Shown here piece after piece: positions 24,191 through 38,090 of a stretch of DNA of 64,000 nucleotides. The position numbers and the translations under genes were made by a program. Position 1 is the stretch's first letter. Every line of letters starts with the position of its first letter. The stretch covers positions 7,068,001-7,132,000 of the forward strand of contig CP075493.1 of the NCBI GenBank assembly GCA_021613535.1, written 5' to 3'. The DNA comes from Adineta vaga. Taxonomy: Eukaryota; Rotifera. The notes beneath the pieces were generated by a model that ran no database searches, had not been told where the DNA came from, and was given only the letters and a program-made list of their open reading frames with translations.

Positions 24191-26865
24191 AAATGTTGGT
24201 CACCATCGACACTGCTGTTTTGTCATCGATCTTGCTTAAATGAATTCTTCATCTAAAAGAAAATCGAAGAAGAATTTCATTAATTGATGTTGTTTTTTCT
24301 TCTCAAATACAAGAAAAAGCGAGAAACGATTGATCGATTGACATATAAAACATGTCCTTGACACATCACTGAAATACTTAATAAATAAAGAAAAATCTAA
24401 TTCAATTTTCGACTTATTTTTTATCGATATCATAAAAGGAATAGTTCTTGTAACATCGTTTGTTTTCTTCGCTTCAGACTAAAACATGCATTTAAGTAGA
24501 TAAAAATAATGACATTTAATTATGTTCTTTTTTTCTTCTTCTTCTTATTATTATTATTTGTCATATATATTTATGTTTAGAACGACTTCACCACGAATGA
24601 AACTTATCTATTTATTTATTCAAATAGATTTAAACTAATTGATATGATCGATCTGTAATTAGCTTAAAAAACAAAAGAAGAAAGAAAGGTTAATGATTAA
24701 CTACGATCAAATTATTATTCTATAAATGGAAAAAATGTTCTTTTGAAAAACTCAATATAATAATAAATTCAAATCCTTAAATACATATCTATTCTTATTA
24801 TTCGGAAATAACAATCAAAGGAAGGAAGAATGTTTTTGCCACTAATTGTGATTCAATTAGTCAAGTAAGATGTGGACGACGAATATTTCTTCTACATTAA
24901 ATCTCTTCTTCTTCTTCTTCTTCTTTTTACAAGCTCTGTTACACATGAAAATAAAGCAGTGACGCACAAGCGATTAATGATCATCATATTTATTATTTGG
25001 ATAAGATCATATATTTGTCTAGGATAGTAATGATTCTCCTTGATATTAATGAATAGGAAAAATTGATTTTTTTAATAAATATCGTAACATACGTTTTCTT
25101 TGATTTAGAATTGGAACAAACAAAAGCGAAGACGAGTTCGAGGCATCTTCTTTTGACATAATCAAGTCAAAACTGAATAAATACACTTACAGACATATGT
25201 ATGCAATCATCATATATTGACAATACAATGTCCTTGATAAATATCGAAGAAGAATACCACCTGGTACCATCAAAATAATAAACGAATACTCTGATAGACA
25301 CATCTCTCCAACTCACAGTATGAAATGTGAAGTTGTTGCAATTTTAATTGATTTACTAAAGAATAAAATCGAGATCAATTTTCCACTCTGCCATATTTAT
25401 TTTGTAAACATTCTCATGATTACAATTATATGGAAGAGAAATAACCAAATGAATTATGTAAGTTATGAGCTAAAGGCTTTTATCTTTAAAACTATTCTAC
25501 TCACATATGTCATCAACAAGTTTGTCAATCTAATACTTACTTAAGATATTCTGATTGTCGTTGTTGATTTGCAAATTCGAAGTCTGTTCGATATCAATCG
25601 ATTCGTTACAATATCTTATAAAATAACATCGACCAAAAACAGCAGTTACTATTAGTATAACTATTCTCGTCAAGAATAGATTTACACGTTCTGTATTATT
25701 ATTTCTTCAAAGCCATTTATCTATCAGTAAGCTATCATCCAATAGCATATGATGCTACAATTTGATCTTGAATAATTCCTTTCACATCTGACATACTATG
25801 CTTATATCGATTGTCTTTTGTTATTTGCAAACTAGAATACATTAACTTATATATAATTTACTAGTTATAATCAGTCTTATATTTAATGTCAAATAATAAT
25901 TGTTGATCAATGATTCTATCGATATTAACTAATGCATTCGGTCTTATTTTTTAAGTACTAACTCATTAGATATGCTGTAAACAGTATTTTAATATGATAG
26001 TATAGTTTCTGATGTTGTTGTTGAAAAAGAACGTAAATTTACTGGATAAAGTAATGTATTTTCTCCATCCTGACAGCTGCGAGTACTAATGTTTATTAGA
26101 TATACTGCATTATCACTTCTTTTACGAAATAAAGAAGGAAGTCACTTGGTACACTGATTGAATATGAATTAACAAAGAACATATGGATTGTATTCTTGCA
26201 ATGTAGATCTTCAAAAACAGTCTCCTGAATTTCATCTCAATGTAAGAATACTCAATAGTTGCCATAATATATTCGACTGATTGTTGATTGAATATGGAGT
26301 GATGATAATAACAGAAGAGAAAAGAATAGTTGTATGTTCTTCTTGTCTTTATGCATACGTATTCAAAGAAACAGCACAGCACGAATAAAGTATTTAAAAA
26401 AAAGAAACAGAAACAAAACAAAAGGAAGTGTTTTTATGTGTGCACAAAATACGTTAGTGAAATAAGAGAAATCGAACAATATGGCGTATCGAAAGAAAAG
26501 GAAGAAAGAATCTCAAAACTTGTTTGGCTTTTCGTTCAGATTTTTTAGTCTAAAGCGAGTTTGTATCGAAGAGGTTTTTGGTTTTCACACACGTACATAT
26601 ATAAACAGAGAGAGAGAGAGAGCGAAAGAGAAAAGGCTGATTTTCAATATGTTTGACCTATACAATGCAATAAAAAAACGAAAAAGAAAACATGTACGTG
26701 TATATGTATGCATATAAGTAAGTAAGTAACAACGACAAATAAACAAAAAAAAAAAGATGTAGCGTATAAAGACAATCAGAACTAAGAATAAGAAGAGTTT
26801 ATGATAAAGTGCATGTACAAGTAGAGTATGAGCATTGAAGATAGATAAATAAATAAATTTTTTTA
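24191..26865. other. Gene-poor region of 2.7 kb
   Basis: Upstream of the 7TM gene and downstream of WDR26, both on minus. AT-rich unique sequence with CTT/TTC runs at 24530-24560 and 24905-24930, and a GA run at 26607-26625. Open frames (25320-25544, 26122-26421, 26330-26717) are Lys/Phe-rich, overlap on both strands and lack recognisable motifs. The WDR26 3' untranslated region lies at the right end. No RNA gene or transposon was recognised. Confidence 0.5.
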
Positions 26866-29800
26866 TCAAGTTGAAGATTCATTGCCTGATAATGATTCTA
26901 AAAGAGAAAATAAATTGATAGTTTTTTGTGTAAAAGTAGAAAACTGATGTCGAAAAAAAAACAAACCAGTTTTCATTTGATGTTCAGGTGTAGACCATAT
27001 TCGAACTGTAGCATCATCAGATGCTGATGCAAAAAGTAGTGGTAATGTTGGATGCCATGAAACACAATTTACAGTACGTGAATGACCTGAAAATACCATA
27101 ATAGGACGTTCTTGTCGACGATGCCATAGATAAACTTTGGAATCTATTTTGAAAATGAAAAAGAAAACGTTATCACAATCAATATAATAATAGAATGGTG
27201 TTGATACTAACCTTCACTACCACTGGCAATAAATTCTTCATTAGGACCACCGAATGTGGCATGATTAACATAATGACCTTGCGTTACACCTTGATATTTA
27301 CGTACTAATTGTTTATCATGTAAATCCCAAAGATGAACACCCTACACAAATTTTCTATTTAGTTGAGAGAGTTTATACATTTCGAATTATTACCTGTGTA
27401 GCAATATTTAGAAGTCCTAATCGACCATCTTTACTAACAGTAAATGACATAATAGGATGATCTTCATGAATTCTAAAGACAACATAGACAAGAATATTAA
27501 TTTTTTGTACATTAAATTAATTATCAAGAGACATACATTTGTTGATCGGTTAAACTATCAAATTTATAAGAACTAATACGTTTTTGTGCATCAGCTGCTA
27601 AAATAAGTCCATCACTAGTGACATGTAAACACTGTAAGCGAACACCTTCCCAACTATCAATAACATTTCCATCAATATCCTAAAAGAGAAAAAATTCATT
27701 TCTCTTTCTATTCGCTAACTTTCCTTTTCTACGTACACAATAATAGAATTGTCCACGTGATCCTCCACAGACAAATCTTTGTCCACATGGTAACCAAGCA
27801 GCACAAGTTAGACTATCTTCTGATGAATGATTCATACGTGCACGTTGTTCTTCTTGCTAAATAGACGACATAACAAATGAACTTTTTCAATTCAATTCAT
27901 TCTATTTCAAATTTACTTCAACATCCCAAATCCATATTTCATTACATTCATCTGTTCCACATGCAATAATATATCGACTAAATGGACACCAAGCAATACA
28001 ACCAATTCCAAAGGAATGTCCTTCGAACTGTTTACGTATTTTCATTTTATATGTTTGCTAAAAAAATATTTCATATAGAAGAATGAAAATAAACGTTTTT
28101 TCTTTCTAAGCTTGCTCTTCTTACCATATCAACATCATAAATATGTAAACATCCATCTTTTGAACCCGTAGCAAGTTTAGTACCATCAGGAGAAAATTTA
28201 CAAAACCATACTTCATCTGAATGATCTGTTAATGTTTGTATTGTAACACAGGGAAATGTTTGTCTAAAGAAAAATTTTAGATCGATAGTCGTAAAGATTA
28301 ATGTAATGATCAGATCAACGAGAGGTTTTTGACTTTGATGAATTTCTGACATATAAATTGATCTGCTGTATTTATCCAAAATCTCATCATCATCATCATT
28401 TAGTCTCGTATAGACATGCTGATTAGTAAACTACATATGAAGTTCTTTGTATCATTATACTCTTTCAACTTCATATCAATGCATATGATACACTTAAGGA
28501 TGTGTGGTTATATTTTACCAAACACCGCGAAAGTGTAGTCAGTGGATACTGGCACTCATTGTTACAAAATGTGCTTAGAAGTGCAATTGTTACAGTAAAT
28601 ATAATTGTAGGTGCTAGTATTTACACCAACACTGCACATCTATAGATTATTACCACTTTCAATCGTCGAAAAATCCAAACTGGTTTCATCTCTAATCTAT
28701 CAGGAATAGATACAATTATTTAAATGTAAATACATCTTCATTTAGGAACAATAAATATGTACTCGATGAGAGATGAGATAACGTTTAAATAAGAAGGAAT
28801 TCTATTAGTTAATATTACATACTTAGTACATGCATGGTCTTTGAGTAGGGATACATCATCCAATGTCAATTTGCCTGGTTTAACATGATATGTACATCGT
28901 TCTTGTTGTAATTCAATAGCTTGAGATAAAAGTGTTTCAAGTCTTTTCGGAGGTAACATGATATCAGGTGGAAGATATTCTAAATAGAGGCAATTCAATT
29001 TGATAAAATAAAATACAAAGATTTCTGTATACTTTGTAATTTTTCCATGAGATATTGTCTCGATGCAAAACCTTTGCCACTCCAATTTGATGCTTTATAC
29101 ATATCTTTCATTGAATTAAACATTAGAAATCTAAATATAGTTTGTGAAAAGTGGTATTCAATTCATAGACAATATCATACGTAGTTAGTTCATGTGTTCG
29201 TTCAATACGAATTTTTAATCCTTGAATTTCATTTCGCAAACATTGAAGTGCATCCATGGCACGATTATCGTCAATTAATTCGAAATATTTTTGTTCTAAT
29301 ATTAAATATTTCATTTGCTAAAACAATCAAATAGTTTATACATGTATTATTATACTTAACTTACTTGAATTCCATCACGTTCTTCTATATATTGTTTCAG
29401 TTTTTCAAGTGCGACAAGAGCCTAGAAGAATGTAATAGAATTCATTTGTACAGGTACTTGAAAATAGAGTAGATCATATCTTCAACGAGGAGAACTCAAA
29501 ACTTCTGGTGCCCATTTCGAGTATATTATGCAGACTTTTTTTTCGTCCTGTATCGATAGATTTAACAACTCACTAACAAATAAATTTGTCAAATATTCTC
29601 GTTTTTATGATGACAATATGTGTGCAAAGAAAATTCAATGTTTACTTCTGTCCATTTTCCTGACATGATCAGTTCTCGAAAGTTGGATGCTTGTTCATGT
29701 TCTAATACACAACCACTTTCATGAATAAGAATATCAACTGTTTTACTGAAAATTTAAAAGAAAATTATTTAATTTTTTTCTTTGTTTTGTAAATTAATTT

Positions 29801-30318
29801 CGTTTCTTTTACTTTAATCCGATACTTTGTAAATGTTGACCAATAAGTTTTAAAACTTCTTTTTGACTATTTGTAAATATTCTTGAAAGATTTAAATTTC
29901 CATTATTTGATGGATAAGACGAACCAGTTAGAAGTGTTTGAGTTGATGATGATGTTAAACGATTACGTGTATGAGAATTATTTCCATTTGAAGAAGTTGT
30001 TTCATGTCCATTACTACTTGATACATTGGTATTTGAAACTGTTGTTGACGGCGGTGATGTCATTGTTGTAGATATTAAACCATTAAAATGTTGAGTTAAT
30101 CGCTGATTGTGTTGTTTAAGTCTGTCAGGATTATTTGTATCGAGAAGATCAGGTGTCAATGGAAGAGAAGAAGATGTTGCTGCTGCTGCTGCTCCTGTTG
30201 TAGTATCATTCGATGATGATTGTTGTTGACCAGATGTATTCATTGTATGCCGATGAGTGGAATCTTTCTTCCGAGTTGATCGAGTAGTTTTAGTAGTAGC
30301 AGTTGTCGTAGGATTCAA
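26866..30318 (-). CDS. WDR26: WDR26 homologue (GID7 subunit of the CTLH E3 ligase)
   Basis: Scaffold and substrate-recruiting subunit of the CTLH/GID ubiquitin ligase. Exons read right to left: Ser/Thr-rich leader and LisH region [15 protein letters not shown] (to 29813), spliced to [19 protein letters not shown] (29745-29646), then CTLH helices including [13 protein letters not shown]. Next come [18 protein letters not shown] and [20 protein letters not shown], all close to human WDR26. The WD40 propeller begins with [20 protein letters not shown] and ends with [20 protein letters not shown] and SDDATVRIW, with a short tail to the TGA at 26866. About 13 short introns and one of about 0.56 kb. 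The N-terminus is uncertain: the frame is open upstream through [17 protein letters not shown], a likely nuclear localisation signal, without an ATG; the first in-frame ATG after it is at 30243. An additional upstream exon is likely. Confidence 0.92.
28531..28634. repeat. Imperfect inverted repeat inside a WDR26 intron
   Basis: Left arm at about 28531-28556 and right arm at about 28609-28634 pair imperfectly over roughly 26 nt (shared cores AGTGT, ATACT and GCAC). The spacer of about 50 nt contains TTGTTACA twice. It lies in the 0.56-kb intron of WDR26, which is about ten times longer than its other introns, and has a less AT-rich composition. It could be a degenerate miniature inverted-repeat transposon. 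Confidence is limited because alignment was by eye. Confidence 0.4.
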
Positions 30319-31319
30319 GCGAGCGCGCTTGGGTGGTGGACACCCGGCGACGTCTTCGTCCGAGCTTGATGAGGCCAGTATTGCGAGGAGGATAACGAAG
30401 AATGACTCATACGGAAACAGTTAGAAGACGAAAACTTGGCGACGGCGTGACACAGAGAGATGAAGAGAGAGAAAGAGAGACGAAAAAAAAGAGAGAAAAC
30501 AAACGCACGTCGAAATCGAATAAAATCAATCGAAATATACGTATAAATATACGAAACGTCGTATGAAAATCTTTGAAGTTCGTTGTATAGTAAGAAAATC
30601 AAGGTCCAATTATAGATATGAATGAAATATCTAAAGAAAATAAAATCAAGGTTTTCATTTGATAAATTTTCTATCTTTAGACAAAAAAAATGTATATCAT
30701 AGATTCTTCTTCTTCTTCTTCTCCTTCTCCTTTCGAACAATAAACAGCTGATGAGCCATCGATCACTCGTGATTCAATGAACAAGCAAACGATGTTGATT
30801 TAATGAAAAATTTACTGTGGATTTTTTTTCTTTTCAATAAATTCCATTCATAAATGATTTTTTTCGGAAAATTTCTTATTTTTAATCAGAAAATAATAAC
30901 AATAATAAATAAAACGGCGGTCAATGATACATTTTTTCAATGGTTAAAAATTTTCTCCAACCATACACAAAGTATATGTGAGAATAGGATAGACTATTGA
31001 ATAGTTGTATTCTATGTGCCGCCATCTGCGTATAAATGACAGAGAAATTTCTTTGTCTGTTCAACAAAGATTCATATGATCGATAGAAATAAACGAAATC
31101 GTCTACAAATTCGTTCACTGTATACAGTACATCGAATATTTTGAAGAAAAATACTCTTTGATAATCAGATATTTCATTGAAAGTGACACATTCGATTGTC
31201 ATTTGTATGAAAAAGATCAATAAACACACATACATACATTCGTATTCGATATTATATACTTCTTAATCATATTGATAAATGAATAAAAGAGATCGAATTT
31301 CATTACGATCTATCATTAA
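30319..31319. other. Divergent promoter region between WDR26 and the glucosidase
   Basis: About 1 kb. The left part (to about 30415) is still open in the WDR26 frame and may be coding. The rest holds purine-rich simple sequence (30455-30500) and a CTT run at 30705-30730. Frames at 30315-30740 (Arg-rich) and 30921-31235 were rejected as low-complexity chance. Both flanking genes should start transcription here. Confidence 0.45.
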
Positions 31320-33668
<2,349 letters not shown>

Positions 33669-33674
<6 letters not shown>

Positions 33675-34380
33675 CCACATTCCCAATTAATTCAATAGCA
33701 ACTGCTTCATTAACAAAAAGACAAAAAGCAGCATTACAAAAACTTGAACAAATATCGAGTAAGGTTCGTGATGACGTCGATGAAAACAAAGAAGCAATCA
33801 TAAAAGCTGCAGTTGAGGCAACAAAGAAAGTATTATCGGAAGCAAAACTGGCAACTACATTGAAAACCAAAGCAGTTTCAGAAACGACTGTCAGCGATCA
33901 AGGCTTACTTGCAGATAATCTAGCTGTAGATCTTGAAAATGAACCGATACAGACGAAACGTGAACGACAACGATCACTTGTATTAAATCTCGGTAAGAAA
34001 ATCTCTGATGAATATTATGATTCTATTCAGTTTCTTTAGAACACATTACACCAGTTGTTCTAACAACTACATCTGGTAAATGTTCTTCCGAACAACTTCG
34101 TCGATCATTTTCATCGCAAACATCATCGAAACCTGTTCTGAAAGGTCATCATCTAGATAGTTCATCGGAAGAAGAAAGTGACAAAGAAAATGCAACAGCA
34201 TCGAATAGTGAATTTGAAGAAGAAACTAGTACAAGTGATAGCAAAGATATTGATTATGCTGTTTTATACGATGATACAATTGAAGATTTCAGTTTTACGA
34301 GTGCACGTGAACAAGCAAAAAAACGTCTTTTACGTCATCAACAAGAAATAATGTTAGAACAAATCAAAGAACAAGAATAA
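33669..34380 (+). CDS. Unknown coiled-coil/acidic region, N-terminus unresolved
   Basis: Not recognised. An open frame from about 33669 reads LATFPINSIATASLTKRQ, then a Lys/Ala-rich helix (KAALQKLEQISSKVRDDVDE) and KAAVEATKKVLSEAK. It ends in a phase-1 donor near 33992 and resumes after a TTTCTTTAG at about 34039 with HITPVVLTTTSGK, a Ser-rich stretch, the acidic patch SSSEEESDKENATASNSEFE and a final helix AKKRLLRHQQEIMLEQIKEQ to TAA at 34378-34380. There is no in-frame ATG before its last residues, so an upstream exon is required. Phase-compatible donors exist only within the 3' end of the glucosidase gene (A|GTGCGC at about 33627, or C|GTGTAT at about 33568) with the acceptor CTCCAG at 33668. 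It may thus be a C-terminal extension of that enzyme, or the remnant of another gene. Confidence 0.5.
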
Positions 34381-34864
34381 TATACTTTCGTACTTAATCT
34401 TTAATAATAATCAGTTTTGTATATATATATATATGTGAAATCAATCAATGGAAATTAAGTTGTATCTAAAGAACACACTTGATGTTATTTATTTTCTGAT
34501 GTCTTATTCTTAACAATATAATATATACATATATATACTCCCGCTAGTATGCAGCTGAATATATTCAGTCTTATTTCAATGTTTTTTTTTAAAGTTTTGT
34601 CAGTATGTTGACAAATATTACGAGAAATGTTTCCATATTGATACTGTTATCAAATTTTATTAAGCTGTAAGAATAATATGTCTTCTTCATTGTTCTTCGG
34701 ACATTGCTCTTAGCGACATCTGGACAATAGAAGAAAGCAATCCTTTGTTTGGATATTTTCTCTCGATTGGAGGGAAAATATTCCTATTTCAAACGGTCTG
34801 TGCGCGAATAACTTTTATCATACCGGTTTCTTTTCCAGATCAACAACTGCTCCCTTTTTTACCG
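34381..34864. other. Spacer before MASTL
   Basis: Noncoding, AT-rich, with TATATATATATATATG near 34420-34436 and ATATATACATATATATA near 34505. TTCTTTTCCAG at about 34826-34836 precedes the MASTL ATG by about 28 nt and resembles a splice acceptor with no visible coding exon upstream. Confidence 0.5.
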
Positions 34865-37240
34865 ATGACCATTGAAAAAAGCAAACTTCAAGTAAATTTT
34901 GAATTCTCTTTGACAAATTTTACGTTTTCTTTCGATTTAGCTTCCATCAATAAAAGATTTTCATTTTCTAAAGACAATCAGTCGTGGTGGTTATGGGTTA
35001 GTTGATTCTATTTGTATATGTACGTAAAAATAATCCTTTGTTATTTAGCCGAGTTTATTTAGCCACAAAGAAAAGTGATGAAAATGAAACAAAATATGCA
35101 ATTAAAGTGATAAATAAACATGATATACGAAAGAAAAATTTAATTGATCAAAGTAATAAACTGAATATTTCATATTTATTCTTATATTTCTAATTTTTTC
35201 TTCGTCATAGTTCTTAATGAACGTGATGCATTAGCTACAATGCATAGTCAATTTGTTGTTCGTCTATTTTATTCATTACAAACAAAAGATGAGATATATT
35301 TAGTCATGGAATATATGATCGGAGGAGATCTCATGTCATTTTTATGTATAAAACAAATACTTGAACGACATGAAGCACAATTTTATGCTGCAGAAATCGC
35401 ACTTGCACTCGATTATTTACATCGAAAAGGTGTTATTCATAGGTAAAGATAACATATATCGCATTTTAATTTAACTTCCCTTTCTTTCTAAAGAGATTTA
35501 AAACCAGATAATGTTTTGATATCAACCACTGGACATATCAAATTGACTGATTTTGGTTTGTCGGAAATTCGAAATCGCCGAAGTATGTTGAATTTTATTC
35601 ATCGATATAATTATATGAATCGCAAAAACACTGCAAAATAAAATTTATATTATTCGATTTTCTTTTAGAAGTTTCTGTTGCGGATGTTATCGGTACACCA
35701 TCAGTATGTAAAGTACGTGTTTTTCGTACACCTGGCCAGATTATTTCGTTAACATCTGATTTCAGTTTTGTAAGTTTTTCTCCTCGAAATATATGATTGA
35801 TTGATTAATTCTTTAGTCATCAAGTGAATCAGATTCGGATCATTTACATATATCAACATCAGTTCATAGTAATCCAGCTAGTACAACATCAAATGAAAAT
35901 ATTCAAATTAATAATAGTTTTCATCGTTCATTTTCTTCTTCGCGTATTGCTGATTGTAGTTTACGTGTCTATCGTCAACCTTTACCATTATGTATACCTG
36001 AAAATGAACCAATCTCATTTGGACATGATGACATCGATGAACATGAAGATGCTAGTTCGAGCAATATATCCGATTTTTTATTTTGTAGTCCTAAAGGACG
36101 ATCACCAACTACTTTACAAACAGTTAAACAACAACCACGTATTTATCCGAAAACAATTTCACGATTATTAGCATCATCGCCAGCTCACAAAGTCAATTTC
36201 GTCTTTTTCGTGGTATGGGACAAACTTTACATCCAACAACCACAAGTACATTAGCTGTACCAATCTCAGCTTCACCATGCTTATCACCTATACGATATTC
36301 ATTGGATATATCATCGATTAATCATATTCAAACGAATCATATCGATGATGAACCTATTGAAAGTCTACAACATCGTTCATTGCCAACAGATGATGGTTCA
36401 ATGAAGGTTGGTATCTGCAAATGATTACGCATTTTTTCTTTCATTCTAATCATTATTATTTAGTCGGTATGTCTGGCACAGAATTTTTCAACTGGTCGTA
36501 TTTTAACTGATGTATCCAATAATACTTCTATTCGAAGTAGTTTTCTTCGATCACCTATTCATCCAAATGTTTCAGGACCTGTTTTGGGTACACCAGATTA
36601 TCTCAGTATATATCTATTTCTCTCTTAATCTGTTCTTAAATCTATCAATCCATTTTCGTTTAGGTCCAGAGATTCTATTACAAGATGAAAATCACAGTAA
36701 GTTAAAATTTCAACTTTTCTAGTCACATGATAATTTCTATTTTGTTAAATAGCTCCTGCCGTTGATTTTTGGGCACTTGGCGTATGTCTATTTCAATTTC
36801 TAGTTGGTGTCACACCATTCTCTGACGAATCTCCACGTGCAATAACTTCCAATATTTTAAATTATCGTATTTCATGGCCAGAAGATGATGAAAACCAATT
36901 AGATGATGATGCTATCAGTGTTATCAAAGGTTTGCTTAGTTATGATCCTAGTTCGAGACTTCAGTTAGAAGGTAAGAACAACATTATTGATTGGTTGATG
37001 AATTTCTATTTGTATTATTTAGATTTGAAGAAAGAAGCATTTTTTAATACAATTGATTGGGAAAATCTTGCCAATGCACCTGTACCATTTATTCCCGTAC
37101 CTGATAATGATTCGGATACATTCTATTTTGAAGGTAAATAGTTTTTTTTGAAAATAACATGATTCAAAATTTCGTTTTCAGCTCGAAATCGAGCAATCGG
37201 CTTTGATGAAGAATCAGTCGATCACCTATCAATGCTGTGA
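34865..37240 (+). CDS. MASTL: Greatwall kinase (MASTL), split AGC-family kinase
   Basis: Mitotic kinase that phosphorylates ENSA/ARPP19 to inhibit PP2A-B55. Exon 1 (34865-34891, MTIEKSKLQ) joins 34941-34996 ([18 protein letters not shown]) and 35049 on ([19 protein letters not shown]). The N-lobe and start of the C-lobe follow: [51 protein letters not shown]. The family-specific segment GTPSVCK...RTPGQIISL is present, then a long nonconserved insert in the activation segment. The rest of the kinase resumes with [40 protein letters not shown], and the C-tail [17 protein letters not shown], exactly the Greatwall arrangement. The insert is shorter than in vertebrates. The frame entering the insert exon (35817 on) and the frame leaving it (near 36412) differ by one base with no suitable intron, so a single-base deletion or assembly error is indicated near 36180. 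Confidence 0.9.
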
Positions 37241-38090
37241 AATGGTTCATTACTGCAAAGGCTCGCAACAGTAGATTGTTATTATTAATATTATTTTGCT
37301 TAGAATGTCTATTATACGCGTGCATGTCTTCGACGCTTATTCTCACCGTCGTTCATCTTATTAATATAAAACATCTTTTTCTTCATTTCTTTTCTTGTTG
37401 TCTCTTTCTCTCTCTCTCTCTTTCACTTCCTCATTGGTTCTACTGTTTGTATATTGTACAATTGTATCTTAATTATGCTTGTATGTCTTTGTGGTAGTGT
37501 AGCTTAAATAACAAAATTTTGATTGAATAAAGAAAAATATACATGTAAACACGTTGCCTAATCAAAGGACGTGATTGTGAACATATGTAAGAGATTGATT
37601 CATGAATTATCCTTTTCTTTATCTTGAAGCTGGTGTGGGTGTAGACTGAAGAGGCTATTCAGAACCGAAACCAAAATCGACACTCACGCTCACACCCTCA
37701 AGACAGAATGAGTTGACGTTGTCATGACTTGTTTCCGTAACAAAACTTTATAATTAGAGTAAATTATATGCGATCAACAGTCATTCTTTTGTTGCTTTTC
37801 TTTCTCTCTTACTTGCTGTACTGTTGGCATATTGTATAAGTGTATTTTAATTATACATGCATGTCTTTGCGATAGTTAAAGAAAAAAAAAAGACTTATAG
37901 TCAGAACTTGCCTTGGCATATATGACATGTCGTGTCGAGAAAGAACAATAGAAAGAAAAGAAGTTTGACAAACAAAATCAGTGTATAATTATAATGGTGA
38001 CTGAAAGTAAGAAGTTTGCTTGTTATTTTAACTATTCAATAAAGAAAAATATTCGTAGATAAAGATAATGATACAGGTATAACAAAGGAC
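37241..38090. other. MASTL 3' region and intergenic spacer
   Basis: Contains a CT run at 37400-37425, AATAAAGAAAAATATACATG at about 37526 (possible polyadenylation signal, with a similar AATAAAGAAAAATAT recurring at about 38038), and one copy of a short inverted-repeat element at 37623-37702. The two AATAAAGAAAAATAT stretches and repeated text (CTGTTTGTATATTGTACAATTGTATCTTAATTATGCTTG... versus CTGTTGGCATATTGTATAAG) suggest that about 100 nt was locally duplicated. Confidence 0.5.
37623..37702. repeat. Miniature inverted-repeat element, copy 1
   Basis: About 80 nt. The left end reads CTTGAAGCTGGTGTGGGTG and the right end is CACGCTCACACCCTCAAG, whose complement reads CTTGAGGGTGTGAGCGTG. Related ends are found at 50819-50880 and 51959-52006. 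No coding capacity. A nonautonomous mobile element or hairpin-forming repeat is likely. Confidence 0.55.

Noticed and set aside
30315-30740. Arg-rich minus-strand frame upstream of WDR26
   Set aside because: Low complexity from a CTT-rich repeat; ends in a different frame from WDR26. Only its last part overlaps a region that is more likely coding in the WDR26 frame.
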